Part shown: positions 1 to 8,108 of the stretch, in pieces | How positions within the stretch are numbered: position 1 is the first letter of the stretch | How the letters are laid out: each line of letters opens with the position of its first letter | Program-made: the position numbers and the translations under genes | The notes under the pieces: generated by a model | What the model was told of the DNA's origin: nothing | The model's input: the letters and a program-made list of their open reading frames with translations, nothing else | Database searches by the model: none | From: a virus | Direction: 5' to 3' (one strand) | Virus record (IMG/VR): IMGVR_UViG_3300030390_001781 | Coordinates: 1 to 64,000 of that record | DNA: 64,000 nt

Positions 1-40
1 ATAGCTCGCTAGGAAGACATTGTGAAACGCTATCGAACAT
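1..40 (-). CDS. 5' end of an unidentified minus-strand gene, cut by the left edge
   Basis: On the minus strand an ATG at 40-38 opens a frame that stays open to the edge and reads MFDSVSQCLPSEL. Only 13 codons are visible, so the product cannot be named. The start is supported by a copy of the 14-base motif at 62-75, which precedes at least seven other minus-strand genes at a similar distance. If the genome is circular, this gene would lie at the start of the minus block that leaves the window on the right. Confidence 0.4.
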   Translation of the reverse strand, partial: MFDSVSQCLPSEL

Positions 41-272
41 AGAGAATTGCTGAATGTCAATCAAACCACATTGGGAAACAATAACAACAGAGAACTTAAA
101 GGGGGGTATAAAGAAAAATTATTTTTTTAATTTTTATTTTATTAACAGACCTCCCGTTCGGAAGCCACAAAGAAAATCATTGTAGTCATTGTAGTGTATG
201 GGGGGCTTTGTTGTTAAAAAAGATAGACTAGTGGGGTATGTTGTGTGCTAAAAAATAATTATATTAGAGTAC
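41..272. other. Non-coding control region between gene blocks
   Basis: I see no convincing gene in this stretch. It holds the motif copy at 62-75, a degenerate second copy near 162-175, a pure A/T tract around 115-145, a short CCGTTCGG palindrome near 154, and runs of six G near 102-107 and 200-206. G-runs are rare elsewhere in this AT-rich sequence. The mix of A/T tract, G-runs and inverted repeats between divergent units would fit an origin or a regulatory hub, but nothing proves it. Confidence 0.4.
62..75 (-). promoter_or_regulatory. Conserved 14-base early-gene motif, copy 0
   Basis: CAAACCACATTGGG on the plus strand, 13 of 14 bases matching the consensus CAARNCACAANGGG. Read on the minus strand it precedes the ATG at position 40 by about 21 bases. 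The hairpin partner arm is weak in this copy. Confidence 0.5.
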
Positions 273-422
273 ATGGAAGATATGTCTGTGTCGTATGTTA
301 TAGTAGAGGACAGTAACAATAGTTATATAGAAGAATATGAATGTTTGGATATGGAGTTAGGTCATGTACCTGGTTACAGTGAAGAGCATGAAAGTGTTTT
401 AATCCCTAATAAGGAGGTTTAG
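273..422 (+). CDS. Small acidic protein, 49 aa, unknown function
   Basis: ATG at 273 opens a 49-codon frame ending with TAG at 420-422. The product is acidic, with many Glu and Asp residues, and has no recognisable domain. An intrinsic terminator starts 11 bases after the stop, on the same strand, which shows that something on the plus strand is transcribed here. It is the only plus-strand unit to the left of the divergent promoter region. A small regulatory RNA is the alternative reading. Confidence 0.45.
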   Translation: MEDMSVSYVIVEDSNNSYIEEYECLDMELGHVPGYSEEHESVLIPNKEV

Positions 423-432
423 TTGATGGTTG

Positions 433-464
433 GAGTCTTGCGTGGTGGCAAGGCTCTTTTTATT
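433..464 (+). terminator. Intrinsic terminator
   Basis: GAGTCTTGC (433-441), loop GTGGTG, GCAAGGCTC (448-456): a 9-bp stem with one G-U pair, followed by TTTTTATTT. It ends the small plus-strand transcript and sits head-on against the 3' end of the minus-strand gene at 460-816. Confidence 0.8.
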
Positions 465-816
465 TACTAAAGAATGAGTCTACAACGGAGAAGCAGTATT
501 GAGTTATGTATGCTTCTGTTTCCTCGTCTAATAGTTTTACACCTGATATCCTCATAACAGCTTTAGCCATGTGTACAGATTCGTGTACAAGTATTGAGGT
601 GTTGTAGTTTTCGGTAAGTAATAGTACTACATAAGATCCTTCGTGTTTATTATCTAGCTGAATAGTCTTAGCAAATTCCATTGGATTCATAATGTTGTAT
701 CTATCAATGCCAGTACTATCTTTAAATACTGTACGCATATCTTTAGTCTGTGCTTTAATGACTTTTACTAGCACACCGTATATAGGAACTTTAAATTGGA
801 AACTATCTTTATTCAT
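460..816 (-). CDS. Small zincin-like protein with HExxH motif
   Basis: Start chosen at MNKDSFQF (816), one base after the stop of the upstream gene; a longer frame from 900 would overlap that gene by 83 bases. The 118-aa product carries HESVH at residues 78-82 and an acidic stretch DEETEAY at 97-103, whose E101 could be the third metal ligand, as in gluzincin-type peptidases. Phage proteins of this size with HExxH are common and mostly uncharacterised. No signal peptide. It forms a two-gene unit with 818-1180, probably transcribed from the promoter at 1261-1291. A catalytic role is inference; the fold may only bind metal. Confidence 0.6.
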   Translation of the reverse strand: MNKDSFQFKVPIYGVLVKVIKAQTKDMRTVFKDSTGIDRYNIMNPMEFAKTIQLDNKHEGSYVVLLLTENYNTSILVHESVHMAKAVMRISGVKLLDEETEAYITQYCFSVVDSFFSK

Positions 817-817
817 A

Positions 818-1180
818 CTAATCTTTATTATGTACTGTGTATGTTGCTTTGCTGTGTGAGTGTATTTTAAGATTCCTAAGCAAGTAGGTGTTGTCTTCAC
901 TATACTTTATATTCCTTCTACCGAGAACACGCCTTAGATGACTTAATTTTAAATCGTTATTTACAAACTGACTATCATCATTAAGTAATATACTTTCTTT
1001 TAGTACATGTATAGACTTTACAAACTTACTAGCATAAGCCTTTTCTTTATCTGTTCCTAAAAGCTTTTGCTTATACTTTGTCGGAAAGTACTTTATTGTA
1101 TAATCAGCAATACATACGTTAGGCTTATAACCTTTACTATAATGCTTATCATTGTTGTTATTGTTTATCATTGCTTTCAA
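818..1180 (-). CDS. Hypothetical protein, 120 aa, basic
   Basis: Frame from 1180 to 818; a second ATG lies three codons in, just before a run of five Asn codons. The product is lysine-rich with no domain I recognise. It lies directly downstream of the best promoter in the window and runs into the HExxH gene with one base between stop and start, so the two are probably co-transcribed. The reading could also start at the second Met. Confidence 0.55.
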   Translation of the reverse strand: MKAMINNNNNDKHYSKGYKPNVCIADYTIKYFPTKYKQKLLGTDKEKAYASKFVKSIHVLKESILLNDDSQFVNNDLKLSHLRRVLGRRNIKYSEDNTYLLRNLKIHSHSKATYTVHNKD

Positions 1181-1370
1181 CTAGTAGGATTTCCATAGGA
1201 AATCAGTTTAGATTAAACTTGTTTGTTAATGACGACCCTTACCCCCCTATATCCCCCCAGCAAATATATGTATTGTATTTCTGTTACACAAGCATTAATT
1301 TGATTAATGTAATATTATTTTACATAATTATTTTTTTTGTATATTTACATTAAACGAAACAACTTAACTT
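1181..1370. other. Divergent intergenic region upstream of the plus block
   Basis: 190 bases between minus gene 818-1180 and plus gene 1371-1751. It contains the minus promoter at 1261-1291 and two C-runs near 1234-1258, which are G-runs in the leader of the minus transcript. A T-rich stretch lies before 1371, where TATATTTA near 1340 could be part of a plus-strand -7 box without a clear -33 partner. A 60-codon plus frame here (1171-1353) covers the promoter and looks spurious. Confidence 0.5.
1261..1291 (-). promoter_or_regulatory. Bacteroidota-type sigma promoter
   Basis: On the minus strand: TTG (1291-1289), 20 bases, then TATATTTG (1268-1261), an exact match to TAnnTTTG with near-consensus spacing. 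Transcription would start near 1254, giving a leader of about 75 nt containing two runs of six G before the ATG at 1180. This is the clearest host-type promoter in the window and supports a Bacteroidota host. Confidence 0.65.
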
Positions 1371-1751
1371 ATGCTACTCGAAATGGACTTAACAGAATTC
1401 TCAGAAAAAATACACGAGGGTAATAAAGAGAAAGGCTTTTACAATGGAGAAAAGAAACAGCTTGGAACAATGCTTATGCTTGTAGTTTCTGAACTAGGAG
1501 AAGCTTTAGAAGCCGATAGGCATTCTCTAAAAGCTGATTTAAACTACTACGAAAACATTCTAAGTACTAAGCATGATTTTCAAATAGCATTTAAAGAAGC
1601 AATTAAAGATACAGTTGAAGATGAAATAGCTGATTCTATAATTAGACTTTTAGATATGTGTGGTTACTTTCATATTGACATACAGAAGCATATTGATTTA
1701 AAATTAAAGTATAACAAGAATAGAGGTTACAGACATGGCAAAAAATATTAA
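1371..1751 (+). CDS. MazG-like nucleotide pyrophosphohydrolase
   Basis: A 126-aa all-alpha protein with the MazG/NTP-PPase signature: SELGEALEAD in the first half (the ExxE-type metal site) and VEDEIADSIIRLLD in the second (the ExxD-type site), ending with a Tyr- and Lys-rich tail. The family hydrolyses nucleoside triphosphates to monophosphate and pyrophosphate; in phages it may adjust nucleotide pools or alarmone-like signals. It is the first gene of the plus block. An in-frame ATG four codons downstream (MDLTEF) is an equally good start. Confidence 0.75.
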   Translation: MLLEMDLTEFSEKIHEGNKEKGFYNGEKKQLGTMLMLVVSELGEALEADRHSLKADLNYYENILSTKHDFQIAFKEAIKDTVEDEIADSIIRLLDMCGYFHIDIQKHIDLKLKYNKNRGYRHGKKY

Positions 1752-2058
1752 GGAACAAGTAGAAAGCAACTCACCGTACAAGAAGACTAATGAAGTTATA
1801 AAGTACAATGAGCTAAGTGCTATTATATCCATGAAAGATAGTGGTAGAGATTTGTATATGTTTTTATTAGATAACAAGGATAAGTTTTTAGCACACAATG
1901 GTATTGCTTATATAAACCCAATCGAGTTAGTTTTCTTTCTTGATGTTACTAGAAAAACAATATACAATGGTATTAACTCTATGATTTCTTCTAACATATT
2001 AAAAAGATGCAACGTAGTAGGAGAGTATTATTATAACTTTAAATATTTCCCAGAATGA
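1735..2058 (+). CDS. Winged-helix DNA-binding protein
   Basis: A 107-aa protein overlapping the MazG-like gene by 17 bases. Residues from about 28 on (RDLYMFLLDN, then an INPIELVFFLDVTRKTIY stretch, SSNILKR, YYYNFKYF) follow the helix-helix-helix-wing pattern of replication-initiator or MarR-like winged helices. Its place ahead of the packaging genes suggests a transcription or replication regulator, or a DNA-recognition protein for packaging. The target is unknown. Confidence 0.5.
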   Translation: MAKNIKEQVESNSPYKKTNEVIKYNELSAIISMKDSGRDLYMFLLDNKDKFLAHNGIAYINPIELVFFLDVTRKTIYNGINSMISSNILKRCNVVGEYYYNFKYFPE

Positions 2059-2297
2059 TAGTAAAAAGAATAACAGAGTCTTCTGTATATGTTGGTGGTG
2101 AATTATTATTCTTACGTAATGATGGGCTATATGGTACAAAAGAACAAAGAGAAAAGCCTAGGCTTGTTAGTTACGTACTAAAGCTTTTAATGGCAGAGGT
2201 AGCTACTGATGAAGGTCAGTACGTTAATCAAATAAACGAATTGCTTAAACAAAATAAAATAATAGGTTCACTAGGAATATGTTTGGAACTCTCATAG
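2055..2297 (+). CDS. Hypothetical protein, 80 aa
   Basis: Starts inside the stop region of the previous gene (ATGATAG overlap at 2055) and overlaps the next by 19 bases, so it belongs to a tightly coupled unit. No recognisable domain. The first half looks like two beta-hairpins, the second is helical. Confidence 0.6.
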   Translation: MIVKRITESSVYVGGELLFLRNDGLYGTKEQREKPRLVSYVLKLLMAEVATDEGQYVNQINELLKQNKIIGSLGICLELS

Positions 2298-2821
2298 ATA
2301 TTGACACAGAAGGTAATATTCTTATGAAAGATAAGGGTATTGCTCTTTTACCTAACTTGTTTAAAGTGTACAAGGATAAATACCTTGGCAGTAAAGCAGT
2401 TAAATGGATTGTAGCTATGCACGACTATCGTTCTCCGTATAGGTCTTTGCCTAAAGGTCAAAGAGAAACTATGATTAACAATATGTTCTTAGAAAAAGAC
2501 AAATGTACTTTTAAAGAAAAACCTTTAGTTGTAGATGCTATTAAAGAATACAAAGCTATAAGCTATGACCCTGACTATGAAGAATACCGTTCAATGGTAG
2601 ATAAGTCTTCAGAAGTAATACAAGTGTTTAAAGAATTAAAAGTTGATGCAGAAAACATTAGTACTATAAATGATCTACAAGTAGAGATGGGTAAAGCTGC
2701 TAAGTCAAGAAGAGAACTTAAAAATGCTATTATAAAAGAAATAGAGAGTGGTAATAAAATGTCAGGTGTTGGAGGTGATGATGATTTATCTATTTTTGAA
2801 CAAGAAGAAATGTTTAAATAA
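2279..2821 (+). CDS. Hypothetical protein immediately before TerL; small-terminase candidate by position
   Basis: A 180-aa protein ending one base into the TerL start. The N-terminal half is globular; from about residue 100 it is helical and charged, ending in a Gly/Asp-rich segment and an acidic tail (IFEQEEMFK). Small terminase subunits often lie here and carry helical oligomerisation regions, but I do not recognise the DNA-binding fold, so the assignment rests on position alone. Confidence 0.45.
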   Translation: MFGTLIDIDTEGNILMKDKGIALLPNLFKVYKDKYLGSKAVKWIVAMHDYRSPYRSLPKGQRETMINNMFLEKDKCTFKEKPLVVDAIKEYKAISYDPDYEEYRSMVDKSSEVIQVFKELKVDAENISTINDLQVEMGKAAKSRRELKNAIIKEIESGNKMSGVGGDDDLSIFEQEEMFK

Positions 2822-4755
2822 TGATTGAAGGGAATAAGTATAAGCCAGTTATATTTGACAAGAACTTAAAGAATTATAAAAAGTTCAAGCCTGATACTTT
2901 AGAGTATGCTCATTTTTGGAAAGAACAAAGGAAAAGAATTTTAAATGGTTACAAACCAACAGGAGGTGTATGGATTCCTGGCAACTATTATTTTTATCTA
3001 AATTTTTCTAAGATACATGGACTTGCACCTAACGCTAAACGTAAAGGAATGATTAGTCCTGTTTATCGTGACCAAGACCATGAGTATTTTAGTTCAGTAC
3101 ATCATGCAAAAGAAAATGGATATGGACTAATTGTTTTAAAAGCAAGAAGGAAAGGATTTTCTTTTATGAACGCAAACCTATTATTACATGAGTGGGTTTG
3201 TTATAGCCATTCGGAAAATGGAATAGGTTCTCAGAAAGAAGATTACGTACTCGATTTTAAAAAGAAAATGATGCTCTCATATAATGAGCTTCCTAAACAA
3301 CTAAGACCTAAGATACTTAGAGATAATGAAGATATCCTTATGTCAGGATATAAAGTAAAAGAAGACGGTGTATGGGTAGACAAAGGAATGAAGTCTATGG
3401 TACACTTTAGAGTTATGGACAATCCTGGTGCATTTAGAGGTACTTCTCTTAACTACATGGTATTTGAAGAAGCAGGAGAATTTCTAAAGCTTAAAAAAGG
3501 TTATCAAGCAAATGAAGAATGTTTTAGAGATGGAGCGATTCAGTTTGGTACACCAATTATTGGAGGAACTTCTAACCAAATGGAAATAGAGTCTGACGAT
3601 TATATGGACATGTTTATTAATGCAGATAAGTATAATTTAAAGCCATTGTTTATTCCTGCAGCTAAAGTATATCCTGGTTATTTTGATATTAAGTTTGGAA
3701 TAAGTGATGTTGTAGGAGCAACAAAAGATATTGAGAATAGAGCCGAAAGAAAAAGGCAGTCAGGAGATATTTCTGACCTATATGCTTTTAGACAAGAAAT
3801 GCCTTTAAAAGTAGAGCATGCTTTTTTAAGAACAGGTGGTTCACCATTTAGATTAGACTTATTAAATAAACAAATAGGAAACATTAAAACAAATAATAAG
3901 TTTGATATAGTAAGAAGAGGAAGATTAGAATGGCAGAAAAATGAAAGTGGTAAAGAAATATTTGGTAGTTATCCTATATGGGTAGAAGACTTAGGAAATA
4001 AAGATGACTATGATAATGACAGCAATCCATTTCCATTTGAGATTGTTGATATGCCTTTAACTGATTTAAAAAATGCAGATGTAGCTGCAGTTGACCCTTA
4101 TCACATTGATGATGATTTAGAAGAAATAAAAAAGAATGGAAAGGTAGGCAACAAAAGGTCGAAAGGTTGTATGTGTGTTTACAGAAGATTTATTGGGGTA
4201 GAAACTCCTGGTGAGTACCCTGTTGCATTTTATACGGATAGACCTGAAAGCAAGCAAGCATTTTATGAAAACTGTTTGAAATTAGCTATCTTTTACGACA
4301 GTAAAATATTAGTAGAATATAACGACGATAACTTTTTTAAATTCTTTATTAATAATAAAGTTTTTAGGTATTTAAAAGAAAGACCTAGAAGTGCTGATAG
4401 CCCATATAGTACTGTAACTAATAAATACGGTATTCATATGAAGACACATCAGAAAAAAATGATAACAGAATTTTTAGATGAATATGTTAAACATCATTGG
4501 GAAGATATTTACTTCTTACCTTTGTTGAATGAACTGTGTGTTTATGGAACAGCCAATACAGATAGAGCGATGGCTTTTGGTATGGCTTTAATGCACGATG
4601 CTGACAATTTAAGAACGGTAAAAGCAAAAGAAAAGAATGATGGGGATAACAAGTTATTTATACCTCATTTTAAAAATGTAAATGGTAATATTGTATCAGT
4701 TAATGGTATTGAAGGTTCAAGCAATGCACCAACCTACGATTATAAATTTGATTAA
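2821..4755 (+). CDS. terL: Large terminase subunit (TerL)
   Basis: A 644-aa packaging motor. The N-terminal ATPase has a Walker-A-like KARRKGFSF at residues 107-115 and a Walker B with catalytic Glu, MVFEEAGE, at 213-220. The C-terminal RNase H-fold nuclease shows an acidic triad: D425 in AAVDPY, E499 in ILVEYND, and D593/D595 in MHDADNLR. The family translocates DNA into the prohead using ATP and cuts concatemers. The portal gene follows after seven bases. The sequence style fits crAss-like TerL. Confidence 0.93.
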   Translation: MIEGNKYKPVIFDKNLKNYKKFKPDTLEYAHFWKEQRKRILNGYKPTGGVWIPGNYYFYLNFSKIHGLAPNAKRKGMISPVYRDQDHEYFSSVHHAKENGYGLIVLKARRKGFSFMNANLLLHEWVCYSHSENGIGSQKEDYVLDFKKKMMLSYNELPKQLRPKILRDNEDILMSGYKVKEDGVWVDKGMKSMVHFRVMDNPGAFRGTSLNYMVFEEAGEFLKLKKGYQANEECFRDGAIQFGTPIIGGTSNQMEIESDDYMDMFINADKYNLKPLFIPAAKVYPGYFDIKFGISDVVGATKDIENRAERKRQSGDISDLYAFRQEMPLKVEHAFLRTGGSPFRLDLLNKQIGNIKTNNKFDIVRRGRLEWQKNESGKEIFGSYPIWVEDLGNKDDYDNDSNPFPFEIVDMPLTDLKNADVAAVDPYHIDDDLEEIKKNGKVGNKRSKGCMCVYRRFIGVETPGEYPVAFYTDRPESKQAFYENCLKLAIFYDSKILVEYNDDNFFKFFINNKVFRYLKERPRSADSPYSTVTNKYGIHMKTHQKKMITEFLDEYVKHHWEDIYFLPLLNELCVYGTANTDRAMAFGMALMHDADNLRTVKAKEKNDGDNKLFIPHFKNVNGNIVSVNGIEGSSNAPTYDYKFD

Positions 4756-4762
4756 TAGATAA

Positions 4763-6988
4763 ATGAAGTTTCCAAAACAGAATATTCCAGAAGAAAAGAA
4801 AACAGAAGAATGGCACAAAGCTTGCCTAGATGCTGTACTACAAAATCACAAAGGTTCTAATAAGTTTACCGAAGAAAGGGTAAAAGATTATGAGAATTAT
4901 TTATTAGTCCATGGACAGTTTGATGCTAAACAATTTAAGTACGTTACAGATATGTACGGTATTACTGCGCCAGCTAGACTAGTAAACTATCCTATAATAA
5001 TGCCTAAGATTGATTTGTTAGTAGGTGAGGTAGTTAGTCAACCTTTAAGATGGAGTGTTAATGTAGTAAACAAAAATGCTATTAGAAGAAAGAACGAAAA
5101 GAAAGTTCAAATAGCTGCAGAAGTTTTACTTAGACCACATAGAAGAGAAATTGAAAAAGTTTTAGGTTCTGAAATTTCTGACCAAGAAGTTGGAGCAGAA
5201 GTACCTAAAGATATAGAGTCTTTTCAAAACATGAAATTTCGTGATGCTGTAGAAGAACAAGTTCATGTAGGACTACAGTACATAGCTCAAAAACAAAAAT
5301 TAAAATCCATATTTAAAAGAGGTTTTTATGATTTAGCAATTACAGGTAAAGAATTTTATAGAGTAATAGTTAAAAACAGAGATCCTTTTATCGAGCGTAT
5401 TGACCCACGAACTGTTATATACGATATTGATAGCGATAAGGAAACTTTACAAGATTGTAAATACGCTGGTTTAGATAATTGGTACACAGTAAATGAAATT
5501 GTAGATAGATTTCAATTAGAAGGTTCTGTAATAGATGAACTAGAAAAATTGGAAAATATGGAAGCAGACCAAGTTTTAGAATTTAATTCTGCATATGATG
5601 CTTATATGACTAGTGATAGTAAGGCATTAAAAATAAGAGTAGTAGAAATAGAATGGAAGTCTTTAAAAACTATTAAGTATAAAGTATCACCTAACAAGTA
5701 CGACGAAGAAATAGACTATTACAAAATGGTTAAAGACGACTACGTACCAAAAGATGGTGAAAATGTAGTTAAGAGAGTTATCAATGACGTAAGATACTGC
5801 ATACAAGTTGGACATAAGATAATATTAAAATTTGGTAGAAGACCAAATATTATAAGGCATGAAGACAATTACGCTAATTGTAAACTAAGCTTCTTTGGTG
5901 TTATTAGAAATGCTTTTAATCAATCAACACTTTCTGTAGTTGACAGTTTAAAAAACATACAACTACTTTACAATATAGTAAATTATCATATAGAATTAGC
6001 ATTAGCTCGTTCAGGAGGTAAGGCGTTAGTGTATGATGTAGCACAAAAACCTAAAGGAATGAAGCTTAACGATGTTCTTTATCATTTAAAGAATAGTGGT
6101 TTAGCTGTAATTAACACTAACGAAGAAGGTATGCAGACTCGTTCGTTCAATCAGTTTCAACAAGTAGATTTAACACTATCACAATCGGTAGGACAGTTAA
6201 TAAACTTAAAAGTAATGCTTGAGCAAACTGCTGACCAACTAACAGGTATTACTGCAAGTAGAGCAGGTATTACTAAGTCTAGTGATGCTGTAGGTGTTAA
6301 CGAAAGAAGTGTGATGCAATCAACTTTAATTACTGCACCTTTATTTGATATTCATTATGAACTAATTGGAGATACATTAAATGCTGCTGCTAATTTATTT
6401 AGATACTGTTGGGCTGATGATGATAGAATGATGAACATATTTGGAGATATGGGTATTGAAGTTTTTAAATGGGAAAAAACTTCTGCATTAGACGAGATAG
6501 GATTGTTTGTAGAAAACTCTGCTAAAGAATTATCTAAGAAACAGTCTATGTACTCTATGATGGATAGAATGGCTTCTACGGGTAGTCTTGACCCATTGTC
6601 TACTATGAAAGCATTAAATGCTGAAAGTGCCGTTGAAGTTGAAAAGATACTTACAGAAGGTATTGAGGTAATGCAACAGAAAGAACAAGCTAATCAAGAA
6701 TCTATGCAACAAATTGAATCTCAGAAAAATGAGATTGAAGCACAGAAAATGCAAGTTCCTATTGAGGTTGCTAAGATTAATTCAGAAACAGATATTAGAG
6801 TTGCTGAAATGAAAATTAATGCAGACCAAGGAAAATTAGACCAAGAGCAAGAATTTAATTCTGATTCTCAAAGTGTTCAGCAACAAAATGAATTAGATAA
6901 AATGATGTTACAAAACTCTAATACTGAAGAAGAACAAATGATGCAACAAGGTATGCAACAAGGCATGCCAGAAGAAGGTGAGGCATAA
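4763..6988 (+). CDS. Portal protein
   Basis: A 741-aa protein between TerL and the scaffold/MCP pair, the size of crAss-like portals. The central part contains the clip- and stem-like segment with GITASRAGITKSSDAVGVNE, typical of portals of this group. From about residue 635 it becomes a Gln/Glu-rich coiled coil (repeated QQ and MQQ), ending in GMQQGMPEEGEA. Twelve copies would form the ring at the unique vertex through which TerL pumps DNA. The low-complexity tail could form the barrel or an assembly handle. Confidence 0.9.
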   Translation: MKFPKQNIPEEKKTEEWHKACLDAVLQNHKGSNKFTEERVKDYENYLLVHGQFDAKQFKYVTDMYGITAPARLVNYPIIMPKIDLLVGEVVSQPLRWSVNVVNKNAIRRKNEKKVQIAAEVLLRPHRREIEKVLGSEISDQEVGAEVPKDIESFQNMKFRDAVEEQVHVGLQYIAQKQKLKSIFKRGFYDLAITGKEFYRVIVKNRDPFIERIDPRTVIYDIDSDKETLQDCKYAGLDNWYTVNEIVDRFQLEGSVIDELEKLENMEADQVLEFNSAYDAYMTSDSKALKIRVVEIEWKSLKTIKYKVSPNKYDEEIDYYKMVKDDYVPKDGENVVKRVINDVRYCIQVGHKIILKFGRRPNIIRHEDNYANCKLSFFGVIRNAFNQSTLSVVDSLKNIQLLYNIVNYHIELALARSGGKALVYDVAQKPKGMKLNDVLYHLKNSGLAVINTNEEGMQTRSFNQFQQVDLTLSQSVGQLINLKVMLEQTADQLTGITASRAGITKSSDAVGVNERSVMQSTLITAPLFDIHYELIGDTLNAAANLFRYCWADDDRMMNIFGDMGIEVFKWEKTSALDEIGLFVENSAKELSKKQSMYSMMDRMASTGSLDPLSTMKALNAESAVEVEKILTEGIEVMQQKEQANQESMQQIESQKNEIEAQKMQVPIEVAKINSETDIRVAEMKINADQGKLDQEQEFNSDSQSVQQQNELDKMMLQNSNTEEEQMMQQGMQQGMPEEGEA

Positions 6989-7017
6989 TAACAATTTTTT
7001 TTATAAATTTATAACCA

Positions 7018-8076
7018 ATGAACGAAGAGGAAAAAGTAAACGAAACAGAAGTAGTGCAAGAATCTACAACTGAACAAGAAACAACTGAGTCAAATGAAGA
7101 AGTAGAATACGCATTTAATCCTGATGCTTTTTTTACAGAACAAAATGAAACAGTTACAGAAGAAAACAATAATGAACCAACCAACGTACAAAACAACAAC
7201 GCTACTGAAGAAAGTAACGATAATGATTTTAGTTGGGATAAAGGTTTAGAGTATTTAAAAGAAGATGGGAAACAAGAAGGGAGCGACTCTAACAGTAGCA
7301 ATAGTGATAACGATAGCAATGATATTCAAGTTGCTGATAGAAGCATAGAACCTAGCTTTGAAGACTTTTTCAAAGAAGTAGGTGTAGAGGTAAAAACAAA
7401 AGAAGAATTTAAAGAATATTATAAATCTTTACAGGAAGAGAACGAACTTTTGAAAAAAAGTTATCCAGAAAAGAATGAAAAGATTGATAATTTCCAAAAT
7501 CTTATTAAATTAGAGGACAAAGAACTTGTTGAGCGAAGTTTAATCGCTGATGGATTTGAAGGAGTAGAACTAGAAAATGCAATGGAAAGAATGTTGGATA
7601 ACGACATGGTTGACATTGAAGCAAAGAAAGTCCGCAACACATTAAATAAGGCTATAGCTTCTGAAAGGGAAGTTATTATAGACTCAAAACGAACTGAAAC
7701 TGCAAAGCAAGAAAAAGATCGTGAAGACTCTATTAAAAGTCTTAATGACTATTTAAATTCAACAGAAAAAATGTTTGGGTTTAAAATAGCTAGTACTCCT
7801 GAAAAGACTAACGAAATTCGTAAGAGTCATCAAGAGTATATTGTTAGCGGGAAATTCTTACAAAATATTACTCAATCAGAAAAAAATCTAGCAGATTGTG
7901 CTTGGCTTTGGGCTAACAAAGACGTTATCTTAAAAGCAATGCAAACAAAAGGTTTTAATAGTGGGAGAAAAGATGTGTTAAATCAAATCGGAAACCCTGA
8001 TGTTAATGCTAATTCTAGAACGTTTGCAGACCCTAAAGGTAATGGTGAGTTTAATCCTAACAAGTTTAACATGTAA
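7018..8076 (+). CDS. Scaffolding protein candidate
   Basis: A 352-aa, very acidic protein between portal and major capsid protein, the usual place of a scaffold. The first 110 residues are disordered and rich in Glu, Thr, Asn and Ser; from about 115 on it is predicted helical and charged; the C-terminal 50 residues end in a polar GNGEFNPNKFNM. No enzyme motif. Scaffolds evolve quickly, so the call rests on position and composition. Confidence 0.65.
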   Translation: MNEEEKVNETEVVQESTTEQETTESNEEVEYAFNPDAFFTEQNETVTEENNNEPTNVQNNNATEESNDNDFSWDKGLEYLKEDGKQEGSDSNSSNSDNDSNDIQVADRSIEPSFEDFFKEVGVEVKTKEEFKEYYKSLQEENELLKKSYPEKNEKIDNFQNLIKLEDKELVERSLIADGFEGVELENAMERMLDNDMVDIEAKKVRNTLNKAIASEREVIIDSKRTETAKQEKDREDSIKSLNDYLNSTEKMFGFKIASTPEKTNEIRKSHQEYIVSGKFLQNITQSEKNLADCAWLWANKDVILKAMQTKGFNSGRKDVLNQIGNPDVNANSRTFADPKGNGEFNPNKFNM

Positions 8077-8108
8077 AACAAATTTTTATAAATTAAATAA
8101 AAAAGCAA

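Noticed and set aside
1171-1353. 60-aa plus-strand frame
   Set aside because: It covers the minus promoter and the C-runs, has an unnatural composition with a Phe/Ile-rich end and overlaps the start of a better minus-strand gene.
6918-7319. 133-aa minus-strand Ser/Leu-rich frame
   Set aside because: Antisense of the acidic scaffold gene; composition follows from reversed Glu/Asn codons.
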